A stretch of DNA of 64,000 bases. Source: Saposhnikovia divaricata (taxonomy: Eukaryota; Streptophyta; Magnoliopsida; Apiales; Apiaceae). How positions within the stretch are numbered: position 1 is the stretch's first letter; every line of letters begins with the position of its first letter. The notes beneath the pieces are model-generated. The model was not told the DNA's origin. It did not search any database and saw nothing but the letters and a program-made list of their open reading frames with translations. Shown here one piece after another: positions 21,047-33,283 of the stretch. Location: the NCBI GenBank assembly GCA_036435485.1, contig CM071596.1:66575001-66639000 (forward strand), in the 5' to 3' direction. Made by a program: the position numbers and the translations under genes.

Positions 21047-23095
21047 GAAGCAGAAATAGAAGTATTACCTGATGAAGTTGAGATAGATTCCATTGGTCTT
21101 GAAGAAAGTGGTTCAATGAGCAGTGGAATATTTGGATCAGAAATATTTTCATCAGGATGAACATCTGCAACTGGAGAATGACTTGCATCAGTATTTACTA
21201 CCAATGGTTCTTGTGTAGTCTGAGGTTGTGAAGCTGCTTTAACACTTTGAGTCAAAGGTTCTTGTGTGCTTCCCTCAAATGCAGTGTTAGAAATCTCTGT
21301 GCTGATGTGAGCTTGCCTGCATCTTCACTTTGAGAAGATGGTTCTTGTGGGGCAGGAATGTTCTTGTCTTCACCTTCCCTTTGAGAAAGTGGTTCTTCTT
21401 GTGGGACCATTCCTTCAGAAATGTCTGCACCCACACTTTGAGTGGGTGGTTCTTGTGTGACTAGATCTTCAATAGCTTCTGAACTCCTTTGAAGTTCAGG
21501 TTCGTATGGGCTTGATCCTTTTAGAGGTGAAGTGATCCTCTGTTTCTTCAGTCTGCTAAAAACCTTTGCTTCAGCTTGTCTCTTTATCTGAAGAGGTGTT
21601 GGTTTATGACCAAGCTGAGCAGCAATAGCATTTACTTCATCCACAGACATCTCAATTATTCTTCTCTTAGGAGATGTAGGTGCTGGAGAATCAGAAATTT
21701 CAACAGTCTTCACAGGTGATGTATCAGGAGTAGAGAGATCAGGAATGACAGATGTGTCAGGAACTGATGACTCATCAAGATCAATAACATCATTAAGCTT
21801 TTGCATATCTTCAGGAATAGAGTACTGACTCTTGTTGACTATTCTTCTTCTCTTCTTTTGCTTTATTGGCTTAACCAATGCAGCAACAGGAGCGGCAATT
21901 TCCTTTTTCTTCATGATTATAGAGATGGTCTTGTCATCATCACTATCAGAATCAAAGACCTGTTGCAAAAACATCCTCTTTTCACCTGTTTCTTTAGATG
22001 CTCCAGCCTTCATCAAAGATTCATCACTCTGAACTTCTTGTTTACCTCCTTGTGACTTCTTTTTAGTGAGGGTTGAAGTGGAGAAATCCTTTGATCCTGA
22101 TTGTCTGCCAGACACATCAGATCTAGCTGATTTCTTTTCTTTTACAACTGATGTCTTTTGAGAGACACCAGAGGTGGTTGACTATTTAGGTAACTATTTA
22201 TGATGTGTGCTTGTGTCAGGAACAGAATGTGTTTGGTCCTGTCCCATAGCACCTGTAGCTGGGCCATAAAGTTCAGGCAATCTCTTTTTCAAGAGAAGCC
22301 AGACCCCCTTAGGAATATATGGATTTCCCTCAAAACCATTAGCCTTATCTGATTTAATCAAAGATTTGATATTGTTTTCTGAAATCTTACAGATAGGCAA
22401 TACTGTATCATTTTCAAAATCAACATTGGGACATAAGTGAGAGAATATTAGTTGAAAAAATCTAATAAAACAGACATAACCACATTTATCTATTTTCCTA
22501 GCATTTAATGCTCTCAGAATGAAAGACCCATAATCAAATACAGTATCATGGATTAGAGAGTACCCAATGTGAACTGAAGCCGTCGGTAGTGCATCAAAGT
22601 TAGAGACTTTGTTCAAGAAGCACCTACTGATGGTATCAAAGAAGAAACTTCATTCCTTCTTTAGCTTTGTTCTGTATAGCTCTCCAAACTTTCTTGGATT
22701 TCCATTGTAACCAAGACTCGTAGCAAATTCCAACAATGAAGCATCAGAAATTGTTGCTGGAGTCTTACCATTTAGAGAAGGTAAGTGCAGAGCTTCACAA
22801 ACTACTTCTGGAGTAACATGATGTGTAACTCCATTGTGCGTAAAGGTCAGATTAGGTCTTCCTGAAGGTTCAAGAACACCAAAGATAGCAGTCTTCCAAA
22901 CCTGCATCACACACTTGAAAGAGACTTTGGCGGGTGCCGTTAACGCATAATGAATCGGACTAGACGCCAAGAAATCCTGAATGATATGAAAATCATTCGA
23001 TAGTTCCTGATGGTCAAGAATAACAACATAATTGTTGGGAGCAAAAGTAACACCATTGATAACAATTTTATTGTTTACAAATGATGAATTCTACA
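21047..23095 (-). pseudogene. copia 3' reading region, proximal part (env-like/ORF3)
   Basis: On the minus strand the reading starts at about 23095, where the ATG is followed directly by TAG, so the start is dead. It then runs open through a globular N-terminal part (FLASSPIHYALTAPAKVSFK... VWKTAIFG... PEVVCEALHLP). There is an in-frame stop near 22648 and another near 22194. The next ORF (22115-21252) is Ser/Thr/Pro- and Lys-rich, with acidic runs and the motifs KKRRRIVNKSQY and SPKRRIIEMSVDEVNAI. A frameshift near 21255 leads to the last piece, cut at 21046 by the CACTA-like insertion. It is preceded by a leader-like ...AAACCCTAATTGCAC. It sits downstream of pol as in SIRE/Maximus elements; the product's role is unknown. 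Confidence 0.6.
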
Positions 23096-23482
23096 TTTTT
23101 GGTGTGACAAAGAGAGATTGAAATTTTGTGCAATTAGGGTTTATGTTCACGCGGAGAAGAGAACAATACTGATAGTTTTGAGAATAATGAATCAATTTAG
23201 TGAATTAAATTGATTTTAGACAACTAATAATCTCTCAAAACAGGTGTCAGTAATCGATTTGTGTGACGTGAGAGAGTGGTGTTAACCGTATATGACACGT
23301 TGTGTATCTATATGTATCAGTGAGTGAAATACACATGCTCGTAATTTTAAGAAGTGCATTTGTGAATATAACAATAAAATATTTGATTTTAAAAAAAAAA
23401 ATCAAATAACACTCTCTTAAAATACCCGGAACCATTAAAAACCAGAATACGAAGCGTTTTAGTACTTCGTTACTCACCCATC

Positions 23483-23490
23483 TCTATTTA
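23483..23490 (+). promoter_or_regulatory. possible TATA element for the antisense ORF
   Basis: CTATTTAA lies about 85 bp before the ATG at 23576. A pyrimidine-rich, AUG-free leader-like stretch (ttcactatccctttaatctttcattctctcc) lies between. By position and composition only. Confidence 0.4.
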
Positions 23491-23575
23491 ACGTCTAGAG
23501 ACTTGTTCACTATCCCTTTAATCTTTCATTCTCTCCTGAAAATCAAAAACCCTTCACACAATACACCGTTAAACA

Positions 23576-23833
23576 ATGTCAAAACTTACAATCAAGGAAA
23601 AGAATCTCCATCTCGTAGAGAACAGAGATATCTTCAGTTATACTCGTGAAGAGTTTGATGCCTTTGACTGGGAAAGGCAGCTTGAAACTTTGTGGCTGCA
23701 GATGGATGCCAGTCTTGAAGAAATCGAGAGAGAAAAGCCAGCAAGAGTGATCGACATCGATGCTGCTCTTCAAGCAACATTAACATGGCTTTCCTCTAAG
23801 GCATCCTCATCCAACACCACCAACCATTGTTAA
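23576..23833 (+). CDS. intact small antisense ORF inside the copia element, unknown function
   Basis: An 85-codon ORF on the strand opposite to the element, in the spacer between RNase H (ends 24336) and the env-like region (starts about 23095). The start context AACAATGTC is good for plants. A TATA-like CTATTTAA lies about 85 bp upstream, and AT-rich 3'-UTR-like sequence (tgtaat, ttattattaatgaagaa) follows. The protein is soluble-looking and acidic, with Trp-containing helical stretches (EEFDAFDWERQLETLWLQMD, then ALQATLTWLSS), no signal peptide and no membrane segment. I do not recognise the family. Unlike all the sense genes of this element it has no stop or shift. Extra antisense ORFs are known in some Tat gypsy elements; whether SIRE relatives share this one is unknown to me. 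Confidence 0.5.
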   Translation: MSKLTIKEKNLHLVENRDIFSYTREEFDAFDWERQLETLWLQMDASLEEIEREKPARVIDIDAALQATLTWLSSKASSSNTTNHC

Positions 23834-24332
23834 TGAATATGTCAGCAAAAATAACCTTATCCCTTCAACTTCCACCCAAACAAAGTGGCAAAGATGGGAT
23901 CTGGGATGGCTGCTAACAATGGAGTGGTTTGGACTTCACTTTTTATTTTCCTGTTAAATAGATTAGTAGATAGAGAGAACAAAAAGATGTAATACTTGCA
24001 TGTAATCTCTTTCTTATTATTAATGAAGAATTCTATTTCTCTAATTTATTCAATGTGTTCTGCAAATTTTATGTTTATGAATTGTTCTTCAAAGAATTAA
24101 ATCAAAGAAAATGAAAACTAATTAAAGTAATCATATAAGTAACAAATTCATCAACAATAACCACAGTTAAATAAGGAACAGAACAATTAGGGATTACTTG
24201 TAGTATACATATTGTACTGATAACCAAACCATTGCATCAGGATCTGATGTTTGACTGACGTCAGGATTGACTTCTCATCAGTATTCGACATGCATCAGGA
24301 TCTGACACTCATCAGTATTTGGTCTCCCCTTG

Positions 24333-25560
24333 TTCTCAGAAACTCTCATAGTTTACCATTCCCAATTCATTCACCAATTTTGTAAAAGTAGCTTCAGGTA
24401 GTGGCTTGGTGAATATATCAGCTAGCTGTTGATCAGTAGGAACAAAGTGGAGTTCGATTGTCCCTTCTAGTACTTGTTCTCTTATGAAATGATATCTGAT
24501 ACTTATATGCTTAGTAAGAGAATGCTGAACTGGATTTCCTGTCATAGCAATAGCACTCTGGTTATCACAATAAATAGGTATTTTTGAATATGACAAACCA
24601 TAGTCCATTAGCTGATTCCTCATCCACATGATCTGAGCACAGCAGCTTCCTACAGCTATGTACTCAGCTTCTGCAGTTGACGTGGATATAGACTTTTGCT
24701 TATTACTAAACCAAGAAACTAGTCTTCCTCCAAGAAACTGACAACTGCCTGAAGTACTTTTCCTGTCTATTTTGCATCATGCAAAATCAGCATCTGAGTA
24801 ACCACATAGATTAAAGTCAGACTCTCTAGCATACCAAAGGCCAAGTGATGGAGTGCCTTTCAAGTATCTGAAAATCCTTTTAACAGCAATGAGATGTGGT
24901 TCTCTGGGGTTCGCCTGAAATCTTGCACATAGACAGGTTGCATACATGATATCTGGTCTGCTAGCTTTTAGATACAAAAGTGAGCCTATCATACCTCTGT
25001 AGTTAGTTACATCTACCTCAATACCTTGATCAGGATCAAGCTTTGTAGCTGTAGCTATGGGAGTTGTAGCAGTAGAACTGTCTTGCATATTAAACTTCTT
25101 CAATAGATTCTTTGTGTACTTTGACTGATTGATAAAAATTCCATCATCAGTCTGTTTAACTTGCAGACCTAAGAAATAGCTCATTTCTCCCATCATGCTC
25201 ATTTGATATCTAGACTGCATCAGTTTTGAAAATTTCTCACACAATTTGGGGTTAGTTGACCCAAAAATGATATCATCAACATAAATCTGAACTAACAGCA
25301 AGTCCTTCCCATGATTCAAATAAAACAAGGTTTTATCAATTGTACCTCTTTTGAAACCACTTTCCAATAAGAAATGAGCTAGAGTTTCATACCAGGCTCT
25401 TGGAGCTTGGTTTAGTCCATAAAGTGCTTTATCCAATCTATAGACATGATCTGGATATTTAGGATCAATGAAACCAGGAGGTTGTTCAACATATACCTCC
25501 TCTTCCAATTCTCCATTCAGAAAAGCACTTTTAACATCCATCTGGAGAACTTTGAATTGC
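24333..25560 (-). pseudogene. copia reverse transcriptase (most) and RNase H
   Basis: Minus strand. RT motifs are MDVKSAFLNGELEEEVYVEQ, YGLNQAPRAWYE and the catalytic YVDDI (in LLVQIYVDDIIFGSTNP), then YFLGLQVKQ and IGSLLYL.ASRPDI. RNase H follows with GYSDADFA and, after a TGA near 24777 where GC/IDRKSTSG is expected, AEAEYVA, IYCDNQSAI and KHISIRYHFIREQV, ending ELGMVNYESF. RT copies RNA to DNA; RNase H removes the RNA strand. It is in the same frame as itself throughout but shifted relative to the upstream integrase frame near 25560-25640. Confidence 0.9.
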
Positions 25561-25597
25561 TTATGGGCTGCATATGCCAGAAAAATTTTGATGGCTT

Positions 25598-27034
25598 CTA
25601 GCCTTGCAATAGGAGCAAAAGTCTCATCATAGTCTTTCCTTCCTGTTGAGAGTACCCCTTTGCAACTAGTCTTGCTTTATTCCTCACAATAGTGCCATCT
25701 GAATCTGTCTTGTTTCTGAACACCCACTTTGTACCAACAATTGATCTACCTTTTGGTCTTGGTACTAGTTTCCAGACTTCATTTCTTTCAAATTTATTCA
25801 GTTCTTCTTGCATTGCTGTAACCCAATCAGCATCCTTGAGTGCATCTTCAACCTTTTTAGGCTCCTCCTTTGACAGAAAATTATTATAGAGGCATTCATT
25901 TTGTGTTGCACTTCTGGTTTTAACACCTGCATCAGGATTCCCAAAAATTAAATCAGGAGTATGGCTTTTGGTCCATTTCCTTGCTGATGGTAGATCATTT
26001 CTTGAGTTGGATGCTCCCCCTTGATTGGTGTTATCCTCAAAAGAACTAGAATTATTAGAAGCCCCCCCTGAGATAGTGCTATCTCCTCCTGAAGTGCTGT
26101 CAAGATTATCACTTGAATCTGTTTCTGATGATTCTCCTCCTGATGTTTGAGTTGTTTCAGTACTGATGGTATTTTGTTGTTGCTCCCCCTCAACATTTGC
26201 ATTATTTGAATCATCATCAGTAACTGTTGTTTCATCAGGCATTGGTCGATCATCAGGATTTGATGGAGTATCAGTATCTGACATTACTTCATCAGAATTC
26301 TTGGTAGCTTCATTCGCAAAGATCAAACTGTCATGCGAGTCTTCAGCAATTCCTGTTATCTTCTTATCATCAAAAGAAACATTGATAGACTCCATGACTG
26401 TCCTTGTTCTTAGGTTGTATACTTTAAAGGCTCTTGAAGTTGGATAACCAATAAAAATGCCCTCATCAGCTTTAGTTTCAAATTTTCCTAGTTGTTCAGG
26501 ATGAGGTCTAAGAACAAAGCACTTGCAACCAAACACATGCAAGTGTTGCAGACTAGGCTTCTTCTCTTTAATCATTTGATAAGGCGTGACACCATGTCTG
26601 TTGATTAGAGTAATGTTCTGAGTGTAGCATGCTGTGTTGACTGCTTCTGCCCAGAAATATGTAGGTAGTTTAGCTTCCTCCAACATTGTTCTGCCAGCTT
26701 CAATAAGAGTTCTGTTCTTTCTTTCAACAACTCCATTTTGCTGGGGTGTGCCAGGAGCAGAGAATTGTTGAACTATTCCTTTGTACTTGCAGAACTCTTC
26801 CATTACTGAATTCTTGAATTCAGTTCCATTATCATTTCTTAGAATCTTAACTTTGTACTTTGCGCTAGTCTCAATGAGTCTTACGTGGTCCAAAAGTATC
26901 TCTGCTGTTTCATCTTTTCTGTGCAGAAAATACACCCAGGTAAATCTAGTATATTCATCAACAATGACTAGAGTATACCTTTTCTTACTGATGGACATAA
27001 CGTTGACTGGTCCAAACAAGTCAAGATGTAACAT
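25598..27034 (-). pseudogene. copia integrase and start of RT
   Basis: Minus strand. The DDE core is visible: first Asp in LHLDLFGP, second in ILRNDNGTEFKN, Glu in PQQNGVVERKNRT. It is followed by the copia-type GKCFVLRP/EGIFIGYP region and a Ser/Thr/Asn-rich linker. The RT N-terminus follows (KFERNEVWKLVPRPKGRSIVGTKWVFRNK, ARLVAKGYSQQEG), after which a frameshift ends the frame at 25598. Separated from the protease ORF by a stop near 27089. Confidence 0.9.
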
Positions 27035-27088
27035 GTGATATGGTTCATCAATTGAGGATTCAGATTTACTCTTGAATGATGTCCTTCT

Positions 27089-27640
27089 CTATTTAGCCTT
27101 CTGACAAGCATCACAGAGTCCATCAGGAGTATATAACGCCTTTGGTAATCCTCTTACCAAATCTTTCTTAACCAACTCATTGATGTTGTTGAAGTTGAGA
27201 TGAGAAAGCTTCTTATGCCAATTCCAACTTTCATCTACTGTTGCTTTACTGATGAGACATGTTGAGGGACCATCAGTATTGGTGTAGACATTGGCTTCAT
27301 AAATGTTACCACGTCTTTGACCAGTCAAGACAATCCTTCCAGATGTTTTACTGATCACTTCAAAGTGAGTATCATTGAAGTCGACATGATAACCCCTGTC
27401 TGTGATTTGACTCACACTAAGCAGATTGTGTTTGAGTCCGTTCACCAAAGCTACCTTTTCAATGATGACATTTCCAATGATTATATTGCCATATCCCAAA
27501 GTTTGTCCAATGTTGCCATCTCCATAAGAAACTGTTGGGCCAGCTTTCTCCTCAAATTCTGATAGCAAGGTTTTGTTTCCCGTCATGTGCACAGAGCATC
27601 CACTATCCATGACTAACACATTTTTCTTTTTACCCTGCAA
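27089..27640 (-). pseudogene. copia aspartic protease and gag-pre-integrase domain
   Basis: Minus strand. Protease active site DSGCSVHMTG near the start (MQGKKKNVLVMDSGCS). Pre-integrase zinc-binding segment WHKKLSHLNFNNINELVKKD with CDACQKAK near the end. A frameshift near 27650 separates it from gag, and a stop at 27089 from the integrase. Confidence 0.88.
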
Positions 27641-27657
27641 TCAGAAACACAAAGAGC

Positions 27658-28389
27658 TCAGTTAGAATTTTTAAGAACCCACACTTGTTGGGTTCTTTTT
27701 GCATGCAATTTAACACTATTAGCAGCAGAAGTCTTTTTAACAAAAGAAGTTCTGTCAGATTTAAATCCATCAGAATTTGCTTTGTCATTATCAGAATTAA
27801 TAGATGCATGCTTAGTATTCAGACTCTTTGTTCTACCAGAATTTGCACTTTTATTAAATTTTGGCAAGGGATCATAATAGTTGTAGTACAAACTATGGTA
27901 TTCTTCACATGTATAGATAGAATGCCATTTACTGCCACTGTGTAAACAAGAATTCTATGGTTTATAAAACACTAATCTATTCCTAATGTCAGACTTAGGA
28001 ACTACAGTAGCCTTCTTTTTACTCCTCCTGCAATCAATAGCAAGATGATTAGAGTTACCACAATTAAAGCATGTTTTCCTTGGTGCATTTGGAATATACT
28101 TATAATTATTCTCTTTGTTTATTCCAATTTTACCATTTCTATTCCTCTTAGCAGTAGTGGTTTTCTCTCTATCTGTCACTTCACAGATTCTGTCTCTGAG
28201 TTGTTTCCTAGACAAAAGACCTATATTTTTGACAGACTTAGACTTAGAATTTTGTGTAGAAGTAGATCCCTTTTCTAAAGTAGAGTTGGGATTTTCTGGA
28301 TACACATACTTGACATGTTTTAATTTGGTCTTTGTTCTGTCCATTACATGTCTATAGGTTTTTGGATTTGTTGACTCATTTACAACAAC
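27658..28389 (-). pseudogene. copia gag, C-terminal part
   Basis: Minus strand continuation of the gag at 43478-45078 after the LARD-1 insertion. It carries a CCHC zinc knuckle CFNCGNSNHLAIDC (nt about 28072-28031), then in-frame stops at about 27955 and 27658. Gag of this lineage with two knuckles (the other is in the upstream half) is compatible with SIRE elements. Confidence 0.85.
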
Positions 28390-30678
28390 TGTAACACCCC
28401 CAGATCCGGGGTCCGGGATCCGGTCGTTACGGTTTCCAATTCTGTCCACAACACTTGAACTTTCCTTAACATAAAATAAATTACATCTCTATGACCCAAC
28501 ACAACAATGTAAAACACACCCGTTATAGTCCCAAAGATGAAATCCGAGTAACAATCAAATTTTTATTAATCACATTATGAGTTCTTACAATCCAAAAGAA
28601 TTTCAATACAAATACATACACTTTGCCATCCATTTACATAATTCATACTAGACCATATACGTGGTACTGAAAGAATAAATCCATCCTACCAATAGCTTCT
28701 TCTTCAGCTCTGGTAGTCTCAGCGTCCTCGCCCGCGTCGAGTGCGCCTTGTGCGAGTCATCTGGTCTAGCTGTTGTTGTGATATAATAACAAAGCAAGGG
28801 TGAGCAATAGCCCACCAACAATAATATATAATTGAACGATAATATATAACAGTTCAAAAGTATCTTTCAAACCATATGCCATGCATTTACGGAAATGATG
28901 CCAGTATAATATGAACGATGAAGTTACAAGGTAACTTAAATAATTTGTTTGTAGAAATATCTGCTACATCAAAAGTAAGCGAGATATTCTCATTGTCATT
29001 AAAAAGAGGAACTTGCATGAAAAGATTGCAATTCCAGTTATGAACACTTTTCCAGCTCTGCCAACAGTAATCATGTTGCAGGAAATAAATAAGTTTGGAT
29101 GATGAACCAATGATGGAGTATTCACCGCGCCCGCTGTTCCAATCTTGATGATCAGTCGAGATCGTACAGCTCAAATTAGATTTACTACCGGTAGAAGGAA
29201 GAACTGACGGCTTTACTTGTCTACCGCCTTACTAGCTCTCCCCGGCCAACGGTTGGGCCAAAGGGGATGGACCGGCGCTACTCGGCCTCTTACACGACTC
29301 CTAGTTCAAATAGAATTCATGATTCTGAATGTGACGTTTGTCCCCCTTTCCCCAAGTATAATACTTGTTGATAAGACTCTACAAAGTAGTCGTATCTAGT
29401 TGGAAAGGAAAATTCACCAATCACTTCCAAGCTATTGCTTGGTAACGAATATCAACTTGTTCCAACAATCTTGCCCCTCGAAAGAGGAGAAGGTAAACAA
29501 CGACTTAATAAGTCAATAGCACCCGAGTTGCGAGTGAAGAGAATACTTTATGACCGGGAAGTCGACAAGATAATTAACATTTTTCAAGTAAGGTTCCCTT
29601 ATTATTAGGGAGATAGACTCAAAGAAGAATGATGTCTGAGAACCTTTCTTGATATATGATTAATAATAATATGACTCCGAAATATTTTCTGTAATAATCG
29701 AAGAAGATAAACCTTATCGAGGTTATTCTAAGTATGGAATAAATATTCAGAGAATATTTATTGAATTAAAATATTGTACAGAATATTTAGGAATATGAAA
29801 GAATATCTTTAATCAGAGTATTTCTCAAATAACCCTTGAAGAAATATCGGGAGAATATTTATTGCATAATTAAATATTCAAATGAATATTCAAAATAATA
29901 TTCATTAATTAATAAGACCTGAAAGGAATATTTAAAATATTTAAAATAATATTTGATGATTAAATAGAACCCTGGATGAATATTCAAAATAATATTCATA
30001 ATTAATTAGGAATTTAAATGTTTATTGAAAAAGTAATATTCATTTAATGAAGAATATTCTAAATGAATATCAAATAATATTCATTTAGTAATCCAAGCTT
30101 TAAAGGAATATTCGAGATAAGACTCGATAAATAATCAAGCTTCAGATGAACATTAAAATAATATTCATCAGGTAATTACTATCTTAAATGAATATTCAAA
30201 AGTAATATTCATTTAATGAATAATATTCTAAATGAATATCCAAATAATATTCATTTAGTAGTCCAACCTTTAGACGAATATTCGAAATAATAATCGATAA
30301 ATAATTCGACTCTGAATGAATATAAAAAAATATTATTCGTCGAATAGTTACGTTCAAATAATTATTTGAAGTAGGGATCGTTAAATAAATAATCTCGAAC
30401 GAATATTCAAATAATATTCGTCGCCCGAATAATGGAAAATATTTACTTAGACATTTTCTTTCGAGGTAATCTCGATATGTCAAGAAATATTGACTCTCGA
30501 TCTATATTTGATGAATAAGATGGATACGCCCTTCTATGAGGGTCTTACAATAACCGGCTTATAATTGATACGTTATCTATTTAATTTATAAGCCAATAAA
30601 CAATCAGGGAACAAGCATAACGATATAACTTGAATGTAGGCATGCATGCTATGGCATATGTATAACAGAAAACACATA

Positions 30679-30723
<45 letters not shown>

Positions 30724-30956
30724 CTTAGACATTTTCTTTCGAGGTAATCTCGATATGTCAAGAAATATTGACTCTCGGTCTATATTTGATGAATAAGATG
30801 GATACGCCCTTCTATGAGGGTCTTACAATAACCGGCTTATAATTGATACGTTATCTATCTAATTTATAAGCCAATAAACAATCAGGGAACAAGCATAACG
30901 ATATAACTTGAATGTAGGCATGCATGCTATGGCATATGTATAACAGAAAACATATA

Positions 30957-31017
<61 letters not shown>

Positions 31018-33270
31018 CCAATCACAACAACAGCCTAAAAGAAGGAAATTGAAACTTGCCTGGTAGTCGAGTACAGTAAGGGGGTAGTGGTAGCAGGTCC
31101 CGGGTCAGCTTGGTGATCTATAAATAGCCAAGGCATTCGGGATTAATCACTTAACATCTTAAAAGTTAAGTTATACTTAAATCGAAACACGTTCTCGAGT
31201 TATCATACCCCTTTTAGTGGATTCCTTTTATCATCGATCTGACCCGACATTCGTTCGTTAATACGACATGTCATTGTAATTACACTTGGGACATACTTAA
31301 ATCATACAAGTTCTAAAGTCGATCGTTACGAACCGAGATTGTACCTCGAGTTTTATCGTTCTAAGTTATAACCAAAGTTATACTTTTAAGGGGTTCGTTC
31401 GCGTTTAACCTCGATTCAAACATTTTTATAAAATCGGAAAATGATCCGTTTGATATGTGGTTTTCTTTCATACCTTCCTTGTGACCCCTAGTTTTTATTT
31501 ACCAAGATTCGCCACTGAGTAACATGATTTACGAGGGTTCAATTGAAGTTACGAACTTTTACTTACGGTTCCGAACCAATTTTAGTAATTTGACCATAAC
31601 TCCTAAACCGTAAGTCGGAATGTTTCGATTCTCACGCCAAAACGATCTATGGCTCGAGTTCTACAAGGACCAGTCATAATATTATCAAGATCAGGAAATT
31701 ATATCAATTGCCATTCTTGGTTTCTAAGTGTTAACAAAAATTCGGCATTACGACGGCTATAAATCGAACGTTCTAAAAATCATAGCAACACAACCAAGCC
31801 ACACCGGGCATCAATACAACTCATACACATATTTCTCATCCCAAATCTTTCCAAGAACATCTACTTTACCATTATAATCATCATGTTACCAAAATCACTA
31901 AATCACTTAACTAATCATGCTTATAACATACTAACATCATTACCAAGCTTAAATCCATCAAGAACATGCATAATTCTCAAAACACGATCTTGGGTTTCAA
32001 GTGGATTACCTTCCTTGGGATATGTCCTAGCTTTAATAAGCCTTGTATGTGCCTTTCCTAGCCTTAACAAGCCTTAGATCATCATGGAAATCAAGATAAA
32101 CAAAGTTAATTCAAGAAGGTTACTATTCATCCTCCTCTTTCATGATTTTTTTTTGAAAATGGAAACTAAGGAATTTGAAGCTAAAATTTCTAGGGTATCA
32201 CTTTTATGAAATATAGGACTTACCATAAAAATTTGGAGATCAAATGATGGTTGGAACTTGGATTTTGGTTCTTGAATTTAGCCAAAATTCGAATGGCATG
32301 AAGATGGGAGAGAGATGGAGTTGTTTGCCTTGCTCTTTGACCTCATCTTGTCCAAAATGAATTATTGAGATAATATGTAGGCATAAAGTACCTTTAATAA
32401 AGGTATGAGGTCATGGATGAGGTATTTTAAGGGGCATGTGTCTTGATCTTATGGTTGGATGAGAAGATGATGCTAAGTACTAGTTTGATCTCTAATTGTT
32501 CTAGTTCCTTGTTGTAACAAGATTGGTTACTAGTCATATCCACTTGCACATGGTTTCCCCTTGGCTCTCTGCTTGATTCTTTGTCCGGTTATTGCTCAAT
32601 TTGATTGGTCGTTCGGAGGAATATCTCGAAGATTTCTAGTTAGGATTTTACCGGAAACCTCCTTAATATTTACACTATCATCCTCCATTCTCTTTAATAA
32701 TTCTTGAAACTATTTTCCTTAAATCCCTTCCATAATTCCTTAAGTCTTTCAGTGTCCAGGGAAATCTCGGGGAAAATAAAAGTGCTATTTTTCAGAATCC
32801 GACAACTTTTACATACACTATTTTTTCCCCTGGATCACTAATACGAACTCAGAATCTCGTTCCGGGTACTTCTATATAGTGTCGTCTCATAATATTTTCT
32901 TTTCCACCAAAACACTATTCATTCTTTATTCTTTACTTATTCTCTTAGGGTTGTACAATTGTCCCTGATCTCTTTCGATCGTTCCTTAACCTTTTTACGG
33001 ACCCACTAGACCAATAACAGTTATCGATTTGGATGACATAAGAATAATCTTCTCCTTTAGAATTATCAAATCTCAATTCCTTAGGAGATAGATAATTCTT
33101 ATCTAAAGTGTCAACCAATAGTATTCTTCATGGCATATAAACATTTGAATCCAAATCTATTCCCTTCATTCATTATCTCAATCGTTATATCGTAGTCGTA
33201 ATCACTATTCACCATTACCTTAGTACATAATAAAAAGTTTTAATTATATCCAAAATTTGGGGTTCTTACA
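28390..33270 (-). repeat. LARD-1 3' LTR
   Basis: On the plus strand it begins tgtaacacccccagatccgg and ends aatttggggttcttaca. It differs from its partner at 38890-43477 mainly by a 278-bp tandem duplication (30445 onward) and some AT-repeat length. Confidence 0.95.
30445..31000. repeat. 278-bp tandem duplication with (TA)n ends, in the LARD-1 3' LTR only
   Basis: acttagacattttctttcg occurs at 30445 and again at 30723. Each copy runs to a long TA microsatellite (about 30678-30722 and 30958-31017). The sister LTR has a single copy (40946-41219), so the duplication arose after insertion, probably by slippage or unequal exchange. Confidence 0.9.
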
Positions 33271-33283
33271 GTCTCCCCTCCTT
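33271..33283 (-). promoter_or_regulatory. LARD-1 polypurine tract
   Basis: Minus strand AAGGAGGGGAGAC directly precedes the 3' LTR. Identical to the tract in LARD-2. Confidence 0.85.

Noticed and set aside
28887..29174. 95-codon ORF (MSCTISTDHQDWNSG...) recurring in LARD LTRs at 28887, 39387, 51868 and 62513
   Set aside because: The near-identical copies are simply recent LTR duplicates. In the 51868 and 62513 copies the frame is lost after about 40-60 codons by indels, which argues against coding constraint.
29217..29399. 60-codon plus-strand ORF in the LARD LTR (also at 39717)
   Set aside because: Antisense to the element, no start context or homology that I recognise. It persists only between the two LTRs of one element.
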